From positions 1-64,000 of the forward strand of contig NZ_CP048419.1 in assembly GCF_010450875.1 (NCBI RefSeq): a stretch of 64,000 nucleotides of DNA, in the 5' to 3' direction. Shown here one piece after another: positions 32,799 to 40,935 of this stretch. Origin of the DNA: Sphingomonas insulae (GTDB taxonomy: Bacteria; Pseudomonadota; Alphaproteobacteria; Sphingomonadales; Sphingomonadaceae). Under the pieces are notes generated by a model. It ran no database searches. It saw only the letters and a list, made by a program, of their open reading frames with translations, and was not told where the DNA came from. The translations under genes were made by a program, and so were the position numbers. How positions within the stretch are numbered: position 1 is the first letter of the stretch; each line of letters begins with the position of its first letter.

Positions 32799-32995
32799 GC
32801 GCGGTCGGGGCCGCCTACCGGCGGCCCTTCTCGCCGGCGAAGCTCCAGCTCGACCGCTTCCCGGATGAAGTCGGCCTGGCTTTCGCTTTCCCGCAGAACA
32901 GACTTGATGCGCCCCAGCGTGCCTTTGGGAAAGCGCGCGAGCGTTTGATCCTCCATCGGAGGGCGACCAACGGAACGGACCTTGCTAGACGTCAT
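32795..32995 (-). CDS. Ribbon-helix-helix-type small DNA-binding protein
   Basis: 66 residues: GRPPMEDQTLARFPKGTLGRIKSVLRESESQADFIREAVELELRRRE. A beta strand with LARFP followed by two helices, the second ending in FIREAVELELRRRE, fits the CopG/RHH fold. Its gene starts 20 bp from a near-perfect inverted repeat (33015-33047), a likely autoregulated operator that also faces the plus-strand 63-residue gene and parAB. It may control partition genes. Confidence 0.7.
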   Translation of the reverse strand: MTSSKVRSVGRPPMEDQTLARFPKGTLGRIKSVLRESESQADFIREAVELELRRREGPPVGGPDRA

Positions 32996-33014
32996 CCATT
33001 GCCCTAGTAATTAC

Positions 33015-33047
33015 CGATACCGCATATTGACGGTATTTGCGGTATCG
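33015..33047. promoter_or_regulatory. Operator between RHH gene and par operon
   Basis: CGATACCGCA (33015-33024) and TGCGGTATCG (33038-33047) are perfect 10 bp arms; a third partial copy (GACGGTAT) lies between them, giving three ATACCG boxes. Position suggests binding by the RHH protein and control of both divergent units. Confidence 0.65.
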
Positions 33048-33093
33048 TATATTACAGGCTGCGCCTTTCATCAAGGCGACGGAGGCGAAGGCC

Positions 33094-33285
33094 ATGTTGG
33101 GTAATCTGCTGACGATCGGATTGTTCGTCCTGGTCGCATGGGCCGTCCTCAGAGGCGGTGGCGGATCTGCTCCGCGCATCTGGAGTGGCGACACTCGGGA
33201 CGAGGAGGGGCGCCGCAACACACGCACGGATTCCAACTATCGCGGCTATGAGCACTGGAACAACAATTCTGATCGAGGCTGGTAG
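33094..33285 (+). CDS. 63-residue single-pass membrane protein
   Basis: MLGNLLTIGLFVLVAWAVLRGGGG gives one N-terminal membrane helix, followed by a Gly-rich hinge and a polar Arg/Asn-rich tail. GGAGG lies nine bases before the ATG. It is three bases upstream of parA in the same direction, so probably part of the par operon. No family recognised. Confidence 0.65.
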   Translation: MLGNLLTIGLFVLVAWAVLRGGGGSAPRIWSGDTRDEEGRRNTRTDSNYRGYEHWNNNSDRGW

Positions 33286-33288
33286 GGC

Positions 33289-34029
33289 GTGAAGACCATC
33301 GCCATCAATGTCGAGAAGGGCGGCGCCGGAAAGACGATGATCGCCTGCCATCTGGCATGGCTGCTCGCCGACGCCGGTCATCGTGTGCTGTTCCTCGACC
33401 TCGACCGCCAGTGCAATGCGACGGACGCGCTTGCCGAGTTCGAGAGCCTCGGCACGTGTAAGCCGCTGTTCGAGCCGAAGTATGTTCCGCCCGCTATATT
33501 CCCCCGGCTCGCGATCTACTCCAATCGGATGGGCGGGGAGTATGACGCGGACTACCCCCGCGCGCTTTCGGCGTTGAACGCCAACTTCCCGGCGCTCGAC
33601 CCCTTCTTCGACTTCTGCATCATCGACACGCCGCCCTCCTGGTCGTGGATCAATTTCGCGGCCCTGTTGGTGTGCAACCACCTGATCGTTCCCGTCGAGT
33701 TGGGGCCGTTCGGGCCGGCAGCGACCAAGCAGGTGTCGGACTCGATTCAGACCGTGAACCAGCGCCGGAAGACGCCGATTCACGTCGTCGGGCTCGTGCC
33801 CAACCGGGTACGCGCCAATGACACGCATCAGATGAAGATGCTGGCCGCGATCAAAGAGAAGATCGGGCGCAACCTGTTCACCAACTTCCTCCCAGAGCGG
33901 GCGCACTACAGCCAAGCAATCCAAGAGCATGTCCCGGTATGGCGGTTCGACAAGGATGTGCGGACTTCGCTTCCGCCCATGCGCGCCTTTCTCGAGGAAG
34001 CCATGACCCGGATCGGGAGCCACAAATGA
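33289..34029 (+). CDS. parA: ParA partition ATPase
   Basis: 246 residues, GTG start. Deviant Walker A EKGGAGKTM (K10-T16), Walker A' LDLDRQCNATDA and the Walker B region FCIIDTPPSW place it in the ParA/MinD family. It is short and has no N-terminal helix-turn-helix, a type Ib-like size, although the partner is a long ParB with HTH. It segregates plasmid copies over the nucleoid. Stop and parB start overlap as ATGA. Confidence 0.92.
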   Translation: MKTIAINVEKGGAGKTMIACHLAWLLADAGHRVLFLDLDRQCNATDALAEFESLGTCKPLFEPKYVPPAIFPRLAIYSNRMGGEYDADYPRALSALNANFPALDPFFDFCIIDTPPSWSWINFAALLVCNHLIVPVELGPFGPAATKQVSDSIQTVNQRRKTPIHVVGLVPNRVRANDTHQMKMLAAIKEKIGRNLFTNFLPERAHYSQAIQEHVPVWRFDKDVRTSLPPMRAFLEEAMTRIGSHK

Positions 34030-35039
34030 CAGACTTCTCCGGTTTCGACGTTTTCAGCGAGAAGGCTGCCGTTGCAGACGCCGATCGCGTTCAGCTCCTT
34101 GATCCCGAGCTGGTGTACCCCGATCCCGAGAACGTCCGTAGCGAGATTGATCCCGCCAAGATCGACGAGATGGCAGAGACGATCAAGGAACGCGGCCAGC
34201 TTCAGCCCATCACCGTCGCGCCGAAGGATGCCGAAGGGCGCTACCGGATCATGTATGGCGAGCGGCGCTGGCGCGCGTGCCAAAAGCTCGGCATCCAGGT
34301 CCGCGCGATCGTCAGCAAGACGGACGACGTGGAGCAGGTCCGGATCGATCAGTTCATCGAGAACGACCAGCGCGAGGACTTGTCGACGGCCGACATGATC
34401 CGGTTCGTCACCGGGCAGGTCGCAAACGGACGTTCGCTCGCCGAGCTTGCCCGTGCGACCGGTCGCAACCGCACGCTGCTGACCCGTTACCAGGGGCTCG
34501 CGAAGGCTCCCGACTACATCGCCGCGCTTTTCGCCGACATCTCCATGCGCAGCGCGGTCGCACTTGCTCAGGCTGCGAAGACCGACGACGCGGCGACCCG
34601 GGCTTTTGTCGCCAACACGGCGGCCGAGGACATGACGGTGTTGGCGTGCGAGCGGTTCGCGCGCGAAGTTGGCGCAAAAAAGTCGGCGCCGAAGCCCGCG
34701 CCTACCCCTACCCCTCAAGCCGAAACGACATCGGTTACCGGCGAAGATAGTCTGGCAGCGGCCGAGGGAGGCGAAGCGGCACCGACGACAGACGTAGTCC
34801 GGGACGAAGAGGCCGATCGCGCAATGGACGAAACGCCGGTGCCCGTCGGTCCGGCGCTGGCGGACAGTGCGTGGGCGGAGTCCCCTGCCCCCGCGCCTCG
34901 ATCGCCATCGAAGGCTAGGGCGGGAAGGCAGCGGGTGGAGCGCCCGATGATCGAGATCGAGGGGAAGCGCGCGATGGTCGTCGAGGCGTTGCTGCACTTC
35001 GAGGACGAGGCAGAGCCCCGCATCGTAAGCTGGCGCTGA
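34026..35039 (+). CDS. parB: ParB partition protein
   Basis: 337 residues. ParB N-domain with GERRWRACQKLG and ENDQRED, then the helix-turn-helix NGRSLAELARATGRNRTLLTRYQGLAKAP (near 135-165), which in ParB proteins reads parS. Ala/Pro/Glu-rich linker and a short C-terminal dimer region follow. A perfect CACGTG-centred palindrome lies 96 bp after the stop (35135-35154) and is the best parS candidate. Three more are at 36.9, 6.9 and 3.6 kb. Confidence 0.92.
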   Translation: MTDFSGFDVFSEKAAVADADRVQLLDPELVYPDPENVRSEIDPAKIDEMAETIKERGQLQPITVAPKDAEGRYRIMYGERRWRACQKLGIQVRAIVSKTDDVEQVRIDQFIENDQREDLSTADMIRFVTGQVANGRSLAELARATGRNRTLLTRYQGLAKAPDYIAALFADISMRSAVALAQAAKTDDAATRAFVANTAAEDMTVLACERFAREVGAKKSAPKPAPTPTPQAETTSVTGEDSLAAAEGGEAAPTTDVVRDEEADRAMDETPVPVGPALADSAWAESPAPAPRSPSKARAGRQRVERPMIEIEGKRAMVVEALLHFEDEAEPRIVSWR

Positions 35040-35134
35040 CCGCGCCGGCTCAGCGGGCGGCGCCGGCAACAACCGACGCCCACTCCTAGGTGCAATCCTT
35101 CCTTCCGCGACTTCATCGCTTCCGAGATCGACTG

Positions 35135-35154
35135 AGTGTGCCACGTGGCACACT
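35135..35154. promoter_or_regulatory. parS: parS-like palindrome next to parB
   Basis: TGTGCCACGTGGCACA at 35137-35152, perfect, extended by two more pairs. It shares the CACGTG core and overall symmetry of bacterial parS. Adjacent to parAB and to oriT. Confidence 0.7.
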
Positions 35155-35165
35155 TGAAGGCTGAT

Positions 35166-35269
35166 TTTGGTGGGGGATGTTTGATGGCAGGATAGGTGTT
35201 GCTGCGTCCATTGTATTACATTATCCTTCGGTCATGTTGCCCACGCCGCAACCTTCATCCCCCACCAAA
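35166..35269. other. oriT: Probable origin of transfer (oriT) with nic-like sequence
   Basis: TTTGGTGGGGGATG (35166-35179) and CATCCCCCACCAAA (35256-35269) are perfect inverted arms. Just inside the left arm is TGGCAGGATAGGTG (35185-35198); its complement contains ACCTATCCTG-CC, matching the nic region of RP4 (ACCTATCCTG|C), and it also begins like T-DNA borders (TGGCAGGATA). The expected nick is on the minus strand between 35188 and 35187. A weaker inner repeat (GTTGCTGCGT / ACGCCGCAAC) supports a folded oriT. It lies just upstream of the mob genes, as in MOBP systems. Confidence 0.72.
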
Positions 35270-35278
35270 GGATCAGCG

Positions 35279-35803
35279 ATGCTGACAGCGCGCGTTGATC
35301 GGCAGTTGCTTGCCGCGTTCGACGCGGTGGCCGAGGGCAGGGGAGGGCGCAGTGCGCTCCTCCGCACTGTCCTCCAGCAGGCGCTGAAGCATGTCGCGGA
35401 CGCGCCTCGGATCGCGGCACGTGCCGACAGCGCCGGCAACCGCGTATCGCTCACGTTCACGGATGCGGAGACGGCCGTGCTCGATCATCGCGCCGCGGAG
35501 CGAGGTGTTGATCGCGCGGGGTGGATCAAAGCTCTGGTACGGCGACATATCGGGCTGAAGGGCACGGTCGACGACGGCCTGCGCGATGCCGTGGCGCCCG
35601 TCCGCATGCAGCTCCAGCGTATCGGCCGCAATCTCAATCAGGCGATGAAGGCTGGCAACGCTGCGATGATGGCCGACAGTGGCCTGCAGATCGATCGCGA
35701 GCTGCGCCGGATCGCAGACATGCGCGAGGAGATCAACGAGCAGATCGCCGCGCTGGCGGACGTGCTGCGCGGCGAGATCGCCTTCTGGGAGGTCGCCGAC
35801 TGA
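35279..35803 (+). CDS. MobC-like relaxosome accessory protein
   Basis: 174 residues from ATG 35279 behind AAAGGA. N-terminal MLTARVDRQLLAAFDAVAEGRGGRSALLRTVLQ fits a ribbon-helix-helix DNA-binding part. The central QLQRIGRNLNQAMKAGN matches the hallmark of MobC-type mobilisation proteins (x-x-I-G-x-N-L-N-Q). These bind oriT and help the relaxase melt and nick it. The stop overlaps the relaxase ATG (TGATG). Confidence 0.82.
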   Translation: MLTARVDRQLLAAFDAVAEGRGGRSALLRTVLQQALKHVADAPRIAARADSAGNRVSLTFTDAETAVLDHRAAERGVDRAGWIKALVRRHIGLKGTVDDGLRDAVAPVRMQLQRIGRNLNQAMKAGNAAMMADSGLQIDRELRRIADMREEINEQIAALADVLRGEIAFWEVAD

Positions 35804-36909
35804 TGCCGTTCGGGGACCGCGAGGACGAATTATGGGAGGCAATGAAGCCGAGCTTCAAGCCGCGCCTCGTCAGCGATCCGAACCTCAAATATGCCCGTCA
35901 TGTCGTCAATGGCACGGGGCCGTTCGCGGCCAAGTCGCCGGCAGCGTCGCATCTCCGAATGGATGCCAAGGCTACGCTCGCACGTGTCGTTCGAGGCACG
36001 CCCGAGGTGCTGGTCAAGGTAACGGGGCGCAAGAAGGGCGCTAAGCACCTCGCTGCGCATCTCGATTATATCGGCCGCCACGGCGACATCCGGATCGAGA
36101 CGCGCGATGGCGAGCATATCACAACCAAGGACGACGCTCAGCGGATCGCGGACGAATGGTCCGATCCTCTGTATTGGCGCCAGGGCACGACCGTCTCGGC
36201 CGTGGCGATGGTGTTTTCCATGCCAGCAGGAACAGATCCCGAAACTGTGAAGCAGGCGGTCCGTGAGACGGCCGAGCGGATAGTCGGCGAGAACCACGAC
36301 TATCTAATGGCGCTCCACACGGACACGCCGCGTCCTCATGTCCATCTTACGGTTCAGGCCGAAGGCCTTAACCGCAAGCGGTTCGATCCAAGACGCGAGG
36401 ATCTGTTTCGCTTCCGGGAGGCGTTCGCGGAAGCGCTGCGCAGCCGCGGCGTCGAAGCAGAGGCGACCCCCCGTTACACGCGGGGCCAGGGTAGGGCCGG
36501 CACCAGCATGGCGCTCACCCAGCTACGCGCCCGGATACGTAGCGGGGCGTCCCGTCAGCCGACCGAAGCCGATCTACGGCAGGCCCGCGCAGCCATGCAG
36601 ATAGCGCTCGGTAGAGCCGAGCAGCCCACGTTCGTCTCCAAGACTCGGGCGAGATGGCAGGACACCAAGCGGCGTTACGAAGCCGCAGCCGAACGTCTTG
36701 ATCGCAGTCCCGAGCACGAGGATCGCAATCTGGCGCGTGACGTGCGGCAGTTCCTCCAGGAGCGGGCAAGCATTGAGACAATTCCTGACAAGATGCTGCG
36801 TGAAGCAGAAGCGCGTATGAGAGAGGCGCAGGAGCGAACTAGGAGCAACCCGGCGCAGGATCAGGGTGTGCCACGTGGCACACCTCCGCCTCCAACAAGG
36901 CGGCGCTAA
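35803..36909 (+). CDS. MOBP-type relaxase
   Basis: 368 residues from ATG 35803. Relaxase motifs: AAHLDYIGRHGDI near 85 and the histidine triad LHTDTPRPHVHLTVQ near 170 (H-x-D-T-x3-H-x-H). The remaining C-terminal part is helical and charged, without helicase or primase domains, so this is a compact mobilisation relaxase. It should nick the adjacent oriT and pilot the strand through a type IV system supplied elsewhere; no mating-pair genes or coupling protein are in this window. A parS-like palindrome is embedded near its 3' end. Confidence 0.88.
   Translation: MPFGDREDELWEAMKPSFKPRLVSDPNLKYARHVVNGTGPFAAKSPAASHLRMDAKATLARVVRGTPEVLVKVTGRKKGAKHLAAHLDYIGRHGDIRIETRDGEHITTKDDAQRIADEWSDPLYWRQGTTVSAVAMVFSMPAGTDPETVKQAVRETAERIVGENHDYLMALHTDTPRPHVHLTVQAEGLNRKRFDPRREDLFRFREAFAEALRSRGVEAEATPRYTRGQGRAGTSMALTQLRARIRSGASRQPTEADLRQARAAMQIALGRAEQPTFVSKTRARWQDTKRRYEAAAERLDRSPEHEDRNLARDVRQFLQERASIETIPDKMLREAEARMREAQERTRSNPAQDQGVPRGTPPPPTRRR
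36865..36884. promoter_or_regulatory. parS-like palindrome inside relaxase 3' end
   Basis: Perfect TGTGCCACGTGGCACA (36867-36882) plus two flanking pairs, read in the relaxase frame as GVPRGTP. Identical to the site beside parB. Confidence 0.6.
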
Positions 36910-37136
36910 TTGCCAAGTGACAAGGGTGCGCGCTCCTGCATGGAGCGGGGCTAACGGCAGGCCAGCAAGCAAACGGGAATGGCGAGGCTTGGGGACATTT
37001 CCGTCAGGCGGCTATTTGGAGCTCCGCAGCGGATAGCTGCCGCTCGCTACGCCGCGAGCTGTCCCGAAAACGATCGGGAAAAGAGAATGGGCGAACCTCC
37101 TCGGAAGGTCTCGCAGCTTGTAAAATCGGTCGCCAC
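36910..37136. other. Boundary between mobile core and accessory region
   Basis: 227 bp without a supportable gene. Contains a CGCTCC/GGAGCG hairpin (about 36940) and fragments reminiscent of the palindromic repeat family found to the right (AAACGGGAATGG; CCCGAAAACGATCGGG). No clear attachment site or IS end. Confidence 0.4.
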
Positions 37137-38861
37137 TCAGGGGGATGTGCCGCCTGCCATGCCACTCAACGTCTTTCGGCACTGGCGATCGTTCAATTGG
37201 TTGATCTTTACTTCTTGAACACTGACCCGGCTCAATCCCTGCGGCAGGTAGCGGATGATGCGCTTAACGCCGTTATCCTCCACCCGCAGGCCGTAGGGGA
37301 CGCTGGCATTGTCCGTCTCACCTTCGGTGCGCTCAACGATTTTCATGCCGTCGCGCAGACCTGCCACATAGGCCGGTAGGCGTGGATCAACGCCGGTCAC
37401 AACGTTACCGGCAGCGGCAGTCGCTTCCGCATCAAATCCTCGGGAGAACGAGGGGCGCTGATTAGTCACGATGGTGGCGCACGCTCCAAAGGTATCAGCA
37501 GGAAGCAAGATCGGCTCTCCGCCCTCCAGATACCGAGCTTCATCAGCCGCGATGTCCAGCCCTTTACGGTTCGCCATTTGGCGAAAAAGGTCCGTTGCGT
37601 ATTCGCCGGACGTGCGGGCTGTGGCCAGTTGCGCGTGCATCACTGTGTCGAGATTGACCCGACCGCCACTCGCCTCAAGGAGCTTCCGGTTCCAGATCGC
37701 AGCCAGAAGCGCCCCCCGCTGATAGGCAAGCTTCTGCGCCGCGTCATTCTCCCAGAATGCCGAAGCTGCCTGCGGGCCGGAAAGGGTGCGCACAGGCGAA
37801 CCGGCATAGGCCGCCAGCATCTCGTTCCACTGCGCCGCGAAATCCGCTGGCGAGATCAGGCCAGCGCGCACCATCAATGCCCGAGCGTAATAGTCCGTGA
37901 AACCCTCGCTGAACCAGTAGTGAGCTGGCCGCGTCTTGCGGTCCTGGGGCATGGTGCCGAGGCGGGCAGAGTTCCACGTGTGGAAATACTCGTGCGCGAG
38001 CAGCCACTTCATGCGTTCGAGGGGCGTGCGCTGATCGACCCATAGGGCGAAGGCATCACCCCGGCCTGTACCGCCCATGCTCATCACCGTTGGATCGCCG
38101 ACGATGGGAGCGGCCGTCACCAGAAAGGGCGCGCGCCGGCCCGTCCGCCAGAAATCACGTTCGACGGCGATCACCTGACGGGCAAGCGCGTTCAACTGCT
38201 CTGGTGTGAAGGCGTAGCGCCCGATCGTCGCGACGCGCACGCCTGATCCGTCATGGGCCGAGAAGGTTTGCAGGTCACGGCCTCCGATAACGATGCTTTC
38301 CAGCGCATCCGCGATGGTGCCGGAACGCAGCGCGCTACGGCTCCGGCCGGCAAGGTGCTCGAGATCGGACGCAAAGCCGATCCCCGGTGTACCTATCCAG
38401 TCGAACGTCGCAGGCACCGCTTCCCGCCCGCCGGGAAAGCCGAACAGCGCATTGCCGGCGGCATAGAACCAGCGCGGGCGGACGACGGGGCGGGCCTGTT
38501 CAGTGTCCTCGACAGTTGGGTCGTGATCGTAGGCGGACACGACCCGGTAGGAGACGGTCAGGTTTGCGCCAGGGACAGCGCGAATTTGCCAGTGTCCGCC
38601 ATCGCGCCGTTCGACGATTGTCGCGCCCGCTACCTTGAGATCGCGCGTCCATTGCCAAAGACGGCGCTCACCGCTCCAACCGTCATCCCACCGAAAGTCG
38701 GTGACTCCGGATGGGTCGGCGCGGAAGCTCACTTGTATGCGTAAGCCTGTAAGCTCGTCGCCCGACATCTCCGGAGCCAGCGTGTAATGGACAGGCTCCA
38801 GCCTCGTTGGCGAAGCCGCAGTGGAGAGTGAAAGGGCAGCAATGCTTAGCAGGAGGCGCAT
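37137..38861 (-). CDS. M61 glycyl-aminopeptidase-like metalloprotease, exported
   Basis: 574 residues from ATG 38861. A signal peptide (MRLLLSIAALSLSTAASP) is followed by the M61 N-terminal beta domain. The zinc site HEYFHTWNSARLG lies near residue 287, with WFSEGFTDYYARALMVRAGLI after it providing the third ligand Glu. A C-terminal PDZ-like domain (DPRLPAYVAGLRDGMKIV) is typical of the family. Members are periplasmic aminopeptidases with preference for Gly/Ala. Monocistronic, divergent from the sensor kinase gene with a palindromic repeat between them. Confidence 0.88.
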   Translation of the reverse strand: MRLLLSIAALSLSTAASPTRLEPVHYTLAPEMSGDELTGLRIQVSFRADPSGVTDFRWDDGWSGERRLWQWTRDLKVAGATIVERRDGGHWQIRAVPGANLTVSYRVVSAYDHDPTVEDTEQARPVVRPRWFYAAGNALFGFPGGREAVPATFDWIGTPGIGFASDLEHLAGRSRSALRSGTIADALESIVIGGRDLQTFSAHDGSGVRVATIGRYAFTPEQLNALARQVIAVERDFWRTGRRAPFLVTAAPIVGDPTVMSMGGTGRGDAFALWVDQRTPLERMKWLLAHEYFHTWNSARLGTMPQDRKTRPAHYWFSEGFTDYYARALMVRAGLISPADFAAQWNEMLAAYAGSPVRTLSGPQAASAFWENDAAQKLAYQRGALLAAIWNRKLLEASGGRVNLDTVMHAQLATARTSGEYATDLFRQMANRKGLDIAADEARYLEGGEPILLPADTFGACATIVTNQRPSFSRGFDAEATAAAGNVVTGVDPRLPAYVAGLRDGMKIVERTEGETDNASVPYGLRVEDNGVKRIIRYLPQGLSRVSVQEVKINQLNDRQCRKTLSGMAGGTSP

Positions 38862-38939
38862 GTCTATATCGTAACGATGACGGGCGTTTCGACAAATATG
38901 AACATCCCTGATTGGGCGCCGCCAGCAAGATGGCCGAGG

Positions 38940-38969
38940 CATTCCCGATGGGATGATTGATTGGGAATG
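38940..38969. repeat. Palindromic intergenic repeat, copy 1
   Basis: CATTCCC and GGGAATG arms around GATGGGATGATTGATT. A short member of the family described at 52831-52897, placed between divergent genes. Confidence 0.6.
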
Positions 38970-39050
38970 AGATGTTGCACGAGTAGGCGCGCCATCAACA
39001 CCTTTGCACAAGCTTTGGACGAGAGGCGTCCATGTGCCAGAGGCGCACGC

Positions 39051-40124
39051 ATGTCTGGACGAGGTAAAGCAAGCATCAGGATCCCGCCATGGCGCGCGAT
39101 CGGTGCGGCGTGGGCGTTGGTTGCGCTCGCCTACACGCCGGCGGTGTGGCTGCTGAACGCCAGCGCCGGGTGGCGAACGCTGCTGGCGACCATCGGTGCG
39201 ATGATCCTGTTCTTTCTGCCTTGGGCGCTGGTCACCCCGGCTGTGCTGCGGGCGAGTGCGCGGCAGCCCCTAGGAGCAGGTCGCACCTTGCGATCTCTGA
39301 TTGGGATCGGAGGAATGGGCGTCATCCTTGTTCCGGTTGTTACGGCCCTGGGCCTCATGCTGAACGAAGTTGCAGCGTGGCTGATCGAGGGGCGCCGCTT
39401 CCCACCCCTGGCGCAACTCACACAGGGCGGCACCATCACCTCCTTCTTCTCGGTTCCCGTCTATGTAGCGGTAATCGGCGTGGGTCAGGCGCTGCTGTGG
39501 ATCCGCCAAGCAAGCGAGCGGGAGCGCCTGCGGGCCGATGCGCGGCTCGATGCGCTTCGGGCGCAGATCAACCCGCATTTCCTGTTCAATGCGCTGACCG
39601 CCATCGGCGAATTGGCCCATAACGATGCCGGTGTAGCGCAGGCTGCAATCGCGCGGCTCGCTGCCGTGCTGCGCGCCACTTTGGCGGTCAAGCGACCGGA
39701 ACTGATGCTGGCCGAGGAGATCGCGATCGCGAAGGATCATGTCGAACTCTATCGGCTGCTGCTGCCGGGGCCGCTCGACTTTCAGGTGACGGCATCGCCT
39801 GCCGCCTGGAACGCCCGCGTGCCGGCGCTGATCCTCCAGCCACTGGTAGAGAACGCGCTGGTCCATGCGCTCGCTCGGATTGCAAAAGGGCGGCTGAGCA
39901 TCGCCGCCGAGGACCGTGACGGGCGCCTGTCAGTGCATATCCGGAACTCGATGCCGGACAACGTCGCCCCCTCGCGAGGAGCGGGCTCGGGCTTTGCAAA
40001 CGTGCGGGAGCGGCTGGCAACCCTCTACGGCACGGACGCGACACTGGCGACCGACGTCCAGGGTGGGCAGTTCATGGTGACGGTCGACCTTCCCCTGTCC
40101 ACGACGGGCGACGCCACGGCATGA
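39051..40124 (+). CDS. LytS-type sensor histidine kinase
   Basis: 357 residues from ATG 39051. Four membrane helices fill the first 150 residues. The His_kinase region follows with LRAQINPHFLFNALTAIGELAH (phospho-accepting His176), then LQPLVENALVHAL and an ATP-lid region GSGFANVRERLATLYG. No periplasmic sensor domain is evident. Its stop overlaps the start of the LytTR regulator by four bases, giving a two-gene operon. The signal is unknown. Confidence 0.9.
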   Translation: MSGRGKASIRIPPWRAIGAAWALVALAYTPAVWLLNASAGWRTLLATIGAMILFFLPWALVTPAVLRASARQPLGAGRTLRSLIGIGGMGVILVPVVTALGLMLNEVAAWLIEGRRFPPLAQLTQGGTITSFFSVPVYVAVIGVGQALLWIRQASERERLRADARLDALRAQINPHFLFNALTAIGELAHNDAGVAQAAIARLAAVLRATLAVKRPELMLAEEIAIAKDHVELYRLLLPGPLDFQVTASPAAWNARVPALILQPLVENALVHALARIAKGRLSIAAEDRDGRLSVHIRNSMPDNVAPSRGAGSGFANVRERLATLYGTDATLATDVQGGQFMVTVDLPLSTTGDATA

Positions 40125-40834
40125 TCCGCACGCTCATCGTCGAGGACGTGGCGCTGGTGCGGGCCGGCCTTCGTCGCCTGCTGGCCGAGCATCCCGATGT
40201 GGAGGTGGTGGGCGAGGCCGCAACGGTCGCGGATGCGCTGGCACAGGCGGCCGCGACACGGCCGACGCTCGCTTTCCTGGACGTCGAGCTGCCCGACGGC
40301 ACCGGGCTCGCGCTGGCGGAGGCGCTGGCGCATCCCCGGCCTGCTTTCGTCTTCCTGACCGCCTTTCCCGACTTCGCGCTGCCCGCCTTCGGGGTCGAGG
40401 CGATCGACTACCTGCTCAAGCCGGCGACGGCGGAAGATGTCGCCCGAGCGCTCGATCGGATGCGGCGCGCACAAGGGGCACACTCAGCCAAGCCTAGCAA
40501 ACCGCGCCATCTCGAAATCCGAGACGGCGGGCGGACGATGTTCGTGCCGCTGGACGCGATCGAGCGTGTCGATGCCGCCGGCCACTATCTTTGCGTTCAC
40601 GCGCTCGGCCAAGTGCACCTGCTGCGTACGCCGATCACCGAACTGGTGGAGCGGCTCGGCCCCGACTTCGTCCGGGTTCATCGCTCGACGCTGATCCGGC
40701 TCGACCGGATCGCGGCGATCACCGACCGGCGTAACGGCGATGGCGACATTAGCCTCACGGACGGGAGCACGGTGCCGCTCAGCCGAACCTTTCGCGCCGA
40801 ACTCGCGCGGCGACTTGCCGCAGCGGCACGCTGA
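40121..40834 (+). CDS. LytTR-family response regulator
   Basis: 237 residues. Receiver domain with the acidic pair E8-D9, phospho-acceptor D54 (FLDVELPDGTG) and KPA loop (DYLLKPATAED). C-terminal LytTR DNA-binding domain: AIERVDAAGHYLCVHA, RVHRSTLIRLDRIAAI. It is cotranscribed with the kinase. The amidohydrolase gene begins about 100 bp downstream in the same direction and could be a target. Confidence 0.92.
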   Translation: MIRTLIVEDVALVRAGLRRLLAEHPDVEVVGEAATVADALAQAAATRPTLAFLDVELPDGTGLALAEALAHPRPAFVFLTAFPDFALPAFGVEAIDYLLKPATAEDVARALDRMRRAQGAHSAKPSKPRHLEIRDGGRTMFVPLDAIERVDAAGHYLCVHALGQVHLLRTPITELVERLGPDFVRVHRSTLIRLDRIAAITDRRNGDGDISLTDGSTVPLSRTFRAELARRLAAAAR

Positions 40835-40935
40835 CGCGCACGGCTCGCGCCACCAAGAACACTGCTCACGCCCGAACGGTTGCGGGCGACGCATGGCCGC
40901 CGTCTTGCCTCCCACCGAGATCAGGGAGGCAGGTG

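Noticed and set aside
33906..35153. Minus-strand open frame of 415 residues
   Set aside because: Antisense to parB, which has clear family motifs and a coupled start; the antisense product has no recognisable pattern.
35521..35802. Longer relaxase start reading into the MobC-like gene
   Set aside because: The extra 94 residues overlap a gene with a good family match and are Arg-rich shadow sequence; ATG 35803 overlaps the MobC stop as TGATG.
36979..37218. 79-residue plus-strand frame after the relaxase
   Set aside because: Overlaps the 3' end of the M61 gene, no ribosome site, no motif.
37975..37990. TTCCACGTGTGGAA in the M61 gene as a further parS site
   Set aside because: It is not a true palindrome (the complement reads TTCCACACGTGGAA) and differs from the 16-mer in the arms.
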